Of a stretch of 64,000 nt of DNA, positions 37,601 through 49,600 are shown in pieces. The DNA lies in the NCBI RefSeq assembly GCF_932526225.1, contig NC_064042.1:15387040-15451039 (forward strand). The letters run 5' to 3'. Both the position numbers and the translations under genes were made by a program. Origin of the DNA: Nematostella vectensis (lineage: Eukaryota > Cnidaria > Anthozoa > Actiniaria > Edwardsiidae). How positions within the stretch are numbered: position 1 is the first letter of the stretch; each line of letters opens with the position of its first letter. Under the pieces are notes generated by a model. The model worked only from the letters and a program-made list of their open reading frames with translations. It made no database searches and was not told the origin of the DNA.

Positions 37601-40600
37601 TTTCTTTATTTCCCAGACATGTAAAATATACCATCTGAACCTAGTGTTGCTTTATTACCCAGACATGTAAAATATACCATCTAAACCTAGTGTTGCTTTA
37701 TTTCCCAGACATGTAAAATATACCATCTGAACCTAGTGTTTCTTTATTTCCCAGACATGTAAAATATACCATCTGAACCTAGTGTTGCTTTATTACCCAG
37801 ACATGTAAAATATACCATCTAAACCTAGTGTTGCTTTATTTCCCAGACATGTAAAATATACCATTTGAACCTAGTGTTTCTTTATTTCCCAGACATGTAA
37901 AATATACAATCTGAACCTAGTGTTCCTTTATTTCCCAGACATGTAAAATATACCATCTGAACCTAGTGTTGCTTTATTTCCCAGACATGTAAAATATACC
38001 ATCTAAACCTTGTGTTGCTTTATTTCCCAGACATGTGAAATATACCATCTAAACCTTGTGTTCCTTTATTTCCCAGACATGTAAAATATACCATCTGAAC
38101 CTTGTGTTCCTTTATTTCCCAGACATGTAAAATGTACCATCTGAACCTTGTGTTGCTTTATTTCCCAGACATGTAAAATATACCATCTGAACCTGTGTTG
38201 CTTTATTTCCCAGACATGTAAAATTACCATCTAAACATTGTGTTGCTTTATTTCCCAGACATGTAAAATATACCATCTAAACCTTGTGTTGCTTTATTTC
38301 CCAGACATGTAAAATATACCATCTGAACCTTGTGTTGCTTTATTTCCCTGGTGTGTAGAATGCTGTTTGATTGAGCAAGAAAAGTGAATTCCTGATACAA
38401 AATTACTTGCAAAGCAAGAGGAACATTACATCAGGGCTCTTGAGAGAGAGACCGCAGATAAACGTTGAATTTAATCTAATATCAGCCCACCTCCACCCTC
38501 TCTCTTGACCGCTGTAGCTCCGTTTCTTTGGCCTTTAGGTCCGCTAGTAGCTGGCGAGAAAGGAGTTATTTATAGAAAGAAAGGAGTTATTTATAGTGTG
38601 AATGGACACTCTTCTCTTCTCCCTATCTATCTGATTACGTAGGTGGGGACTTTCGTTACTTCACGTTAATTTCGCGATCTCAAAATATTGCAAAATTCAA
38701 GTGACACGAAAAATAATATGCGAAAATTTCAATTTGCGATGCAAAAAAAGCGTATCACTTTTCAAAGTATGTATCCTTTTACTAAGAAAACAATTCCGAA
38801 AATGTAATTTTGGTGAAAACTTATAAAATAAGACATGTGATAAGTGTTGCGAAATAATGTAATAAGTTATTAGAGTTAAGTTATTATCATAAGTTGTTAG
38901 ATCCAGATAAAAAAAATTAACGCATAGAAGCCCGACTAAGAGCGGACATTGATATAAGCACAATAGCACAGCACGACGTAAACTAATCTATAGAAATGGT
39001 TTGTAAGAAGGTTATGAATAATGACGGTTTTATTTGAGGTCGCATTTATAGCAAAGTCAGTAAAAACAATCACTCGGTTCAAATAGTTATAGCAATAACT
39101 CAATTTTTATAGGAAAAACGAAAAACGATGTGATAATAATGATGAATTAATCTGAGATTTTAAAAATCGCCCGTGTAACATTTAGTTTTACACCCCTAAA
39201 ATGTTGAAAGCTTTGCTATTTGTTTTCAAAACAGCATAAAGCTTCTTTATTCTGAGTCTGAGTTTGTGCAAGGCTTTTGAATAACGAGCAAATTCTAATC
39301 AAAACAGAAAAATCGAATAGTAAATAAAAAATAAAACAACAACACATATCAGTGAAAAAAGAGTTGAGAACTTTGGCCCTCCTTACAAGTGATTAAGAGT
39401 ATGTACACAGAAAGCTATTTATTAACGTTCAATACCAGAGTGTGGTGCTGTTCTCTTGACAATGGCAAGTAATAATTTTAAAAGCAGTCAGTAAATAGTC
39501 AGTAATTAGCAATAATTGCGAGAAAAATCGTGCTTTTCTCTGGAGTACTTTGATACGCCAGAGCGTACTTATTCCATAATCAACGCGTTCGAAAAGTAAG
39601 TGCTGTGTACAATATCGGTATCACCACCTACCAGATACATGTCGCTATTCAACTTTGATCCGTTTCAACAACAGAAGCTATACTAACGGTAAGTCCAGTT
39701 ACATTAATGGCATGTCTTGTTAGCTGTTTCTCGATTCGCACATTATAAAATATCGTTGGACTGCACTTGAGCGTGTCGGAGAAAGAGCCAATAACATTTC
39801 TGATGGAATTCTATTTTAGGAAAACCAGTGGGGGTTCTACCTAGACTTAACTGAGAAAGATTCTAAATTAAGCTCCATCGTTAGCAAGGAAATGCTTCAA
39901 ATCGAGGCAAAGAGTCAATCCTGGTACACTATGTAAATGCAGTTTAATCACAGGACTTCAATTAGAATTAGTTTTTCTTTGCAGCACTGTAGTGTAATTA
40001 GGAAAAAAGTGTTAATCGTAATTGTTAAGCAAACGCAACGCGTTATCCTAACAAATGGCGTCATGTGTTGCGTTATCCTATCAAATGGCGTCATGTGTTG
40101 CGTTACCCTATCTAAAGGCGTCACGCGTTGCGTTACCCTATCTAATGACGTCACGCGTTGCGTTACCCTATCTAATGGCGTCACGCGTTGCGTCACCCTA
40201 TCTAATGGCGTCACGCGTTGCGTCACCCTATATAATATCGTCACGTGTTGCGTCACCCTATCTAATGGCGTCACGTGTTGCGTCACCCTATCTAATGGCG
40301 TCACGCGTTGCGTCACCCTATCTAATGATGCGTCACCCTATATAATGTTGCGTCACCCTATATAATGTTGCGTCACCCTATCTAATGTTGCGTCACCCTA
40401 TCTAATGTTGCGTCACCCTATCTATTGTTGCGTCACCCTATGTATTGTTGTGTCACCCTATCTATTTTTGCGTCACCCTTTCTATTGTTGCGTCACCCCA
40501 TCTAATGTTGCGTCACCCTATCTATTGTTGCGTCACCCCATCTATTGTTGGGTCACCCTATCTATTGTTGCGTCACCCTATCTAATGTTGCGTCACCCTA

Positions 40601-43600
40601 TGTATGGTTGTGTCACCCTATCTAATGTTGTGTCACCCTATCTAATGTTGTGTCACCCTATCTAATGTTGTGTCACCCTATGTATGGTTGTGTCACCCTA
40701 TCTAATGTTGTGTCACCCTATCTAATGTTGCGTCACCCTATCTATTGTTGGGTCACCCTATCTATTGTTGGGTCACCCTATCTATTGTTGCGTCACCCTA
40801 TCTAATGTTGCGTCACCCTATGTATGGTTGTGTCACCCTATCTAATGGCGTCACGCGTTGCGTCACCCTATCTAATGATGCGTCACCCTATATAATGTTG
40901 CGTCACCCTATATAATGTTGCGTCACCCTATCTAATGTTGCGTCACCCTATCTAATGTTGCGTCACCCTATCTATTGTTGCGTCACCCTATGTATTGTTG
41001 TGTCACCCTATCTATTTTTGCGTCACCCTTTCTATTGTTGCGTCACCCCATCTAATGTTGCGTCACCCTATCTATTGTTGGGTCACCCTATCTATTGTTG
41101 GGTCACCCTATCTATTGTTGCGTCACCCTATCTAATGTTGCGTCACCCTATGTATGGTTGTGTCACCCTATCTAATGTTGTGTCACCCTATCTAATGTTG
41201 TGTCACCCTATCTAATGTTGTGTCACCCTATGTATGGTTGTGTCACCCTATCTAATGTTGTGTCACCCTATCTAATGTTGCGTCACCCTATCTAATGTTG
41301 CGTCACCCTATCTATTGTTGGGTCTTCCTATCTAATGTTGGGTCACCTTATCTAATGTTGGGTCACCCTATCTAATGTTGTGTCACCCTATCTATTGTTG
41401 TGTCACCCTATCTAATGTTGTGTCACCCTATCTAATGTTGTGTCACCCTATGTATGGTTGTGTCACCCTATCTAATGTTGTGTCACCCTATCTAATGTTG
41501 TGTCACCCTATGTATGGTTGTGTCACCCTATCTAATGTTGCGTCACCCTATCTATTGTTGGGTCACCCCATCTAATGTTGGGTCACCTTATCTAATGTTG
41601 GGTCACCCTATCTAATGTTGTGTCACCCTATCTATTGTTGTGTCACCCTATCTAATGTTGTGTCACCCTATCTAATGTTGTGTCACCCTATGTATGGTTG
41701 TGTCACCCTATCTAATGTTGCGTCACCCTATCTATTGTTGGGTCTTCCTATCTAATGATGTGTCACCCTAACTAATGTTGTGTCACCCTATCTATTGTTG
41801 CGTCACCCTATCTATTGTTGGGTCACCCTTTCTATTGTTGCGTCACCCTTTCTAATGTTGTGTCACCCTATCTATTGTTGCGTCACCCTATGTATGGTTG
41901 TGTCACCCAAACTAATGTTGGGTCACCCTATCTATTGTTGCGTCACCTATGTATGGTTGTGTCACCCTATCTAATGATGCCTCACCCTATCTAATGTTGG
42001 GTCACCCTATCTATTGTTGCGTCACCCTATCTATTTTTAGGTCACCCTATCTAATGTTGCGTCACCCTATCTATTGTTGGGTCACCCTATCTATTGTTGC
42101 GTCACCCTATCTATTTTTAGGTCACCCTATCTAATGTTGCGTCACCCTATCTAATGTTGAGTCACCCTATCTAATGTTGGGTCACCTTATCTAATGTTGG
42201 GTCACCCTATCTATTGTTGCGTCACCCTATCTATTTTTAGGTCACCCTATCTAATGATGCGTCACCCTATCTAATGTTGGGTCACCCTATCTATTGTTGC
42301 GTCACCCTATCTATTTTTAGGTCACCCTATCTAATGTTGCGTCACCCTATCTAATGTTGAGTCACCCTATCTAATGTTGGGTCACCTTATCTAATGTTGG
42401 GTCACCCTATCTATTGTTGCGTCACCCTATCTAATGTTGGGTCACCCTATCTAATGTTGCGTCACCCTATCTAATGTTGCGTCACCCTATCTAATGTTGC
42501 GTCACCCTATCTATTGTTGGGTCACCTTATCTAATGTTGGGTCACCCTATCTATTGTTGCGTCACCCTATCTATTGTTGCGTCACCCTATCTATTGTTGG
42601 GTCACCTTATCTAATGTTGGGTCACCCTATCTATTGTTGCGTCACCCTATGTATGGTTGTGTCACCCTATCTAATGTTGCGTCACCCTATCTATTGTTGG
42701 GTCTTCCTATCTAATGATGTGTCACCCAATATAATCTTGCGTCACCCTATATAATGTTGCGTCACCCTATCTATTGTTGCGTCACCCTATCTATTGTTGC
42801 GTCACCCTATCTATTGTTGGGTCACCTTATCTAATGTTGGGTCACCCTATCTATTGTTGCGTCACCCTATCTATTGTTGTGTCACCCTATCTAATGTTGC
42901 GTCACCCTATCTAATGTTGTCAAGGGTTGTGTCACCCTATCTAATGTTGCGTCACCCTATGTATGGTTGTGTCACCCTATCTATTGTTGCGTCACCCTAT
43001 GTATGGTTGCGTCACCCTATCTAATGTTGTGTCACCCTATCTAATGTTGCGTCACCCTATCTAATGTTGTCAAGTGTTGTGTCACCCTATCTAATGTTGT
43101 CAAGGGTTGTGTCACCCTATCTATTGTTGCGTCACCCTATGTATGGTTGCGTCACCCTATCTATTGTTGTGTCACCCTATCTATTGTTGTGTCACCCTAT
43201 CTAATGTTGAGTCACCCTATCTAATGTTGCGTCACCCTATCTAATGTTGTCAAGGGTTGCGTCACCCTATCTAATGTTGCCATGTGTTGCGTCACCCTAT
43301 CTAATGTTGCCATGTGTTGCGTCACCCTATCTAATGTTGCCATGTGTTGTGTCACCCTATCTAATGTTGCGTCACCATATCTAATGTTGTCAAGTGTTGC
43401 GTCACCCTATCTAATGTTGTCAAGTGTTGCGCCACCCTATCTAATGTTGCCAAGTGTTGCGTTACCTGGTCACGCTCTTTCTCCACTTGCATGGCCTGCT
43501 TCCCAGTCTTCTTCTGCAACTTTTCATGCTCCACCTTTAGGTTATCCACCTGTCAAATCACACGACATGGAATCAATTATCAATAGTATCCCAAAACCGT

Positions 43601-46600
43601 GCTCAAATTGGAATCAATGATTAAATGACCCATCACACAGTAAACAAAATGGAAAAAAATCAAAAGAATCTTAACACATTGACCCCTCAACCGGCCTGTA
43701 CCGGCTTTGAGAAGTACCCACAACCCAAAAAAATTCATAAATGCAAAATAAACACAACAAGATGAAGATACTCAGGCATCAGTCTAAGGGATAAATGATC
43801 TTGAAGATATGCATCCAACCAAGGTGTTGGCAACTACTCTTAAGCCAAATAATAGCACAGGTTCTTTGACAAATTTCAAATCGAACAAGGAGAGAAAAGC
43901 AGAATCACCCCTCTCAATAAAACGCTCAAAATACTACACAAGGGAGAGAGATCAGCAAACACAGCTCAAGACACAAATAGATACCTCCAGGTACATTTCC
44001 ATGGCCTCAAAACACAATGTCCACTCCTTGAAAGCTTGTAAAACCATGAAGATGCCTTAACATATTGCAAAGCATTCTGGGAGATCCAGGGGAAAATTCA
44101 CGAGGGGAGGGCCAGTCAACACTCCTCTCCCCAAAGTCAGATGTTTTTTTTATAAATCTTTTCACCCCGAAGCCAAACAAATAAATTCCAGGTCATACAG
44201 ACCCAGAATAGCAGTGTAAACAATTTTGGAATCAATTTGGTTTCAGAAAAGACAGCATTTAGGAGAGCTGTGGTGATTCATTAGAAAATTATTTTCTCAT
44301 CCAGGCAAAGCAAAACAAGAAAAAATCATCATGAATCCACCTTTGCTTGCAAATATCCATAAGCAAAGCACTCAATTATGCCTCAGTAGACTTCATGATG
44401 TCCTGAGACACTCTCCTAATATGCTCATAGCTTTATTTTTGATCAAAAATACACACAATCATCAACTTGTGCTGGCTTCAGCACAGCGACGAGGGATTAA
44501 AAGTGGGGACCGAAAAGCAATGTTTGACTTTGATGGGCTATATAAAACTCAGAATAGGGGGGGAGGTATCTGTTTTCAGTCTGTTTTTTGTAAATTCAGC
44601 TCAAAAAAGCCAGGAGTCAATGGGTTAAAACAGCACACAAATGGGAACAATGCAAAAGAATCACCAAACAGTATACAAATGGGATCGATGATTAACAGAA
44701 TCACCAAACAGTACTCAAATGGAATCTATGATCAAAAGAATCGCCAAGCAGTCCTCAATTGGAATCAATGATCAACAGAATCACCAAAACAGTACACAAA
44801 AGGAATCAATGATCACCAGAATAACCAAACAGTACACAAATGGGATGAATGATCAACAGAATCACCAAACAGTACACAAACGGAATCAATGATCAACAGA
44901 ATCACCAAACAGTATACAAATGGAATCAATGATTAAAAGCATGACCAAACAGTACTGAAATGGAATCGATTATCAAAAGAATCACCAAACAGTACACAAT
45001 GGAATCAATGATCAACAGAATCACCAAACAGTACACAAATGGGATCAATGATCAACAGAATCACCAAACAGTACACAAATGGAATCAGTGATCAACAGAA
45101 TCACCAAAAAATACACAAATGGAATCAATGATCAACAGAATCACCAAACAGTACACATTAAATGGAATTAATGATCAACAGAATCACCAAACAGTACACA
45201 AATGGGATCAATGATCAACAGAATCACCAAACAATACAAAAATGGAATCAATGATCAACAAATCATGAATCACAACCAATTTCCCAAATCATGGAGTTAA
45301 TTTTGGAGAACAAAAAGGCCAAACAACTTTAGATTTTGAATGGTACTTCAAATTTCAAGGTTTCTGGTTTCTTTCCTTATTGTCAGCCATAGCATTAATG
45401 TCATAGAACAATGCTGACTTGTTGGGAAGTCATACATCTAAAGTGCCAAAACCAATGTGGAGCAAGCAATTGATATTGGTGCTGTACAAATGCCAGGTTT
45501 TCATCTTTTGCTGATTTTCCTACCTCTCCCTTTAGACGTATCACTTGTTCTTCATATTGTGCGATGACATCTCTCTGAGAGAGTTCCATGTCCTCCACCT
45601 TCCGCTGGTATTCATCCACCTGAAACAGCACCATAACAGAGAGGCAAGTGAAAAGTCTGTTTAATTTCTTAAGCAAAAAAGTATCAAAAAATGACTTTTC
45701 TTGGGGGGTGCAAAATCAGAAAAGGTGGACCTAATTTTTCCAGGGGGGGGGGGGGATGGTAGGGAGTGAGTGAGTGAGTGAGTTCTCTGATCAAATTCTG
45801 ACTATTTTTTTATCTCCACGGGACCTTTATTGTTGGATTTGGCTATATACCAATGTGATCCAGCTTTATAGTTTTGTCTACAAATAGCAAGTCCATTGAG
45901 AACCGCAAGTGGCCCTTTGGCCCCCTGGGTAAGGGTCTGGAGTGCATTCCTCTGCGCCCAGACCTTCTCTTCACATTTGCTATTCAGAAGAATACCATAA
46001 GGTGTGACAGGAGACGACTTTTTCTTATAAGGATCTTTTTGGGAATAAGCCACTGTGACTGATTATAAGCCAAAAGAATTAGCCACACTGATGAGGAATT
46101 AGCCACAACCGAGAAGCTATAGCGAACAATTTAATCAAAATACCTAATTGGTCTCTTTAATTTCGCGACATTTAAGCCCCGCAAAATCCTATTCCTACAA
46201 CCTTAAATACCACAAAATTCAATACAACTTCCGTTTTGTTTCCTTTTCTTTTATGACAACCAAGACGATTAAGAACTTATCATTCTTAACTTTTGTGTCA
46301 CAGCTTTGATGTATGTCAATGTGTTAGAAAATAGCATCAAGCACAATATGATTTTTACGGTTTTGCTTTATTGTAAAGTTTAATTCTCAGAGAAATGCGT
46401 TTTTGACATTTTTGCGAAATTGAAATGATTTTGCACCAAAATCGCAAAATCATGCGACATATGCCCATCCTTTTTTGCGAAATAAAGTACCAGAGAAACA
46501 TAGTAACAATATGGTTACCAATAGTAACTGGAGATTGTCAAGAATTATCCTCTTCGTGAAAATATTATGCTACCCAGAACTAGAAAACAGTGCAAAGCGA

Positions 46601-49600
46601 GAGAGAGTTAATTCTTCGGCCTGTGTTTTTTCGATTTGAGATTTTCATCAGTACATTATCTTAACAATAAAAATAAGATTTTCCAGGTGAAAGATTGTGA
46701 TTCAAAATCCACGAGTATAGGAAACAGGTGTTCGCCACCGTGGCGAACGTACTAGTCAGCAATAAAATTCGCCACATGGGGAAGGAATTCGCATTTTGCA
46801 AAGTAGCGAGCGCTAGCTCGCACGGAGCATGATAAACAAAAAAGCATGTAAGTATAAAAGCTAGTTTTCTGTAACCTATATGTCATGTGGCATACAACAC
46901 TTCTATGTTAATCTAGTTCCTTGTAGCCTCTGTCATGTGGCATACATGTACCTCTAGGTTTTTCTCGTCAAGCTGGGTGCGCATGAATCCCACTTCCTTG
47001 TTGCGTTTGTCTAGCTGTATCTGAACCGCATGTAGATGGTTCTCCCATTCTGCCTTCTTTGCAGTCACCATCAAGTCAATCTGACGCATAAGCTGTCAAT
47101 AAAAAAAATACTAATCAGCAGAACTGCAAAAAAAAAATTGAAGGGCTTTTTTTCATACAAAGTATTAGGATACAGGAAGCAATGGTTTGAAGTGATTGTT
47201 GCACTTTTTTATTTTTCAATTTTCCCCAATAGACCAATTTGTAGTTCCACTATGACTGCTGGACATACAGACTAAGGACGCATACATACAGTGTAAGCCT
47301 CGACTTGAGGCAAATTTCATGCGCATACCAGCGAGAATCCTCTGGAACTTGGAATAAAACAATGCAAAAACCTGTGAATACTTCATGATTTCGCTGGTAT
47401 TTGCAATTGATTCAATTGAAACCAAGGCTTGCACTGTATTTATGCGTCCTCGGTGCCTATAACCAGCAGGCACAGTGGAACTCGAAACTTGACTATTAGT
47501 CATGAACAATACTTATATGTTTTTATTCTAGACCTATTACTGTTAGTCGCCATAAGAGTATACAAATTGATCATTGTCTGATACTTTAGCATTTAATTAC
47601 ATCTATTTATAAGAAAATATCTTATTTAGATCTTCTTAAATACTGTATAGTACAATTATATATCATTTCTTCTAAGTAACAGTATTTTGAAAACAAATTA
47701 TCAAAAAAAATGTTCAGTTCTTTCCTTAATGAAAATACTACATTTAATTCTTTTGAAAAAAATTCAAACACCATGGAATAAAAAATCTAAGACAAGTACT
47801 GTATCAGCAATAATTAAAAAAAAGAAACATGAAATTTCTAGCATGTGAATTAGTTGATACTCAACCTTATAATGCATTATATCCCAGCACTGGGTACAAA
47901 GTCCACTACTACACGTCAAACAAGATGACAACGCTTCTCTTTTCTCACATTTTACACACAGAAAGCCAGACATTTCTCTACCCAATGCCCTGCTGATCAT
48001 GGACTTTCTCAGAGAGCTTAAATGCCAGTTTGGTGGCATGGTAGAATATCAAACATCCTTGAGATAACCCAGTGCTCACTCATCTTTATAGTGGTCAGTC
48101 CACAGGATCACAGCAGGTGGCTCAATTGGAAACAATTACAGTGGCGTATTATAACAGTGTTGATTAGGAATGAGGTTTATGTGCAATACAAAGAAGCTTT
48201 AGTTTAAACGTGACAATTTCAATAATTTAAAACACAATTGGATGATAACTGAGATGAGTAGGGGTTTATTATTCATCCTTTGAAAATTCAATTATATTTG
48301 GAAATTATACAACAGTAACTATCAAATTCTGGACTGAAAATCGAGCCTATATTGAGCTGTTTTTTTTTTTTTTAACTGGGACTAATTTCATTTTACAACT
48401 AGAAATCCAAGGTGCAAGTCATATCCTTCAAACAGGAAAATATTATGAATTTTTAGACATAAATGGTAACTACTATGTACAACATCAACTCAAATATTGC
48501 TAAAATGTTTTTTTCCCAGAATCCTTACCTCTCGTAGTTCCTGTTCGCATGATGTGAGATTTCCCTTAAGATTTAAACTGGAAAGAAAAACGAAAAACAC
48601 AAATTCAAATTTATTTCTAGCTTTGGAAGTATCATTAATGATAGTCCCATAATTATAAAACTTTAGGACTAAATATTTGCATAATTATCCATAATGAGCA
48701 TAGATTTCACCTGCTCATACATTCTATACAAAGTTTAAAGAAGCTTGTTAATAATTAATAGACAAAGAAAGCTTCAAAATCCAAGAAACTCCTAGAAACT
48801 TAACTTCAAAGATTTTCTGAATTTAGTCCAAAATAATGAGTGGAAAGCGGTCAAGAACTCCTAGTCTTAAAAATATGCGTCAGATCACAGAGATGCAGAA
48901 TGCGGCTAGAGCAGGGAAGTTCAGTGAAGCGGTAAGAGTAAATAGAATAAATAGTGTGAGTTGCACAAATCAACTACAGACTGTTTTAATATAACTTTAA
49001 ATCAATTTGAGTAATTTTTCAGATTCTAGGAGTTTTAATTTAAGAACTTCTGTACTGTATGCTCTTTGCTAAACAACGATCATTGAAAATCTGTTTGATT
49101 TATTGCTGTGCTTAACCTTAAGCAATTTAATCTTTAAATATAATTTTATCTTTATTAACCATTTGAAAACTATCACTAAGTCTCAGAAGGCTAACAAAAC
49201 CTGATCAGATGTGTGTCCAAGGGGTCAAGACCCCACCCCGCCCATGTGATGTGCTGAGTCCGACTCATGTTGACCCCTTTGTTGGTAGTTAAGACGACTG
49301 TTAATTTTGTGTGTATTTGGGATGGAATTAGTGACCTATCACAAGGAGCTAAAGCCAATGATTTGAAATTACAGTAATTGATCCTTGGTCAGTGTATTAC
49401 TACTTCAGACCCCACCCTGCATTTTTCTCCAAACACTGAGTTAAGGATGTCATTTTGTGGGGGAGTGGAGAGGGTGCAGCTTTTTACAGGAAAATTGGTT
49501 AACGTGACCATCAAAGATAGCTTATAGGGTCTATGCAAGTATATTGACTCTTTAGCAAAGATGGTCTAATTAAATAAACAAAAAACAAAGAATTTATAAT

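Noticed and set aside
35917..38350. CRISPR-like look of regularly spaced repeats
   Set aside because: Units are directly adjacent without unique spacers and the DNA is eukaryotic. These are minisatellites.
39937..43620. Many short frames such as repeated SPYLMLRHPIYCC-type peptides
   Set aside because: Products of the 20-bp array read in three frames; no start, splice or composition evidence.
44331..44771. 146-codon plus-strand frame
   Set aside because: It crosses the end of the TTAA-flanked element into the 40-bp minisatellite, so it is a chance frame.
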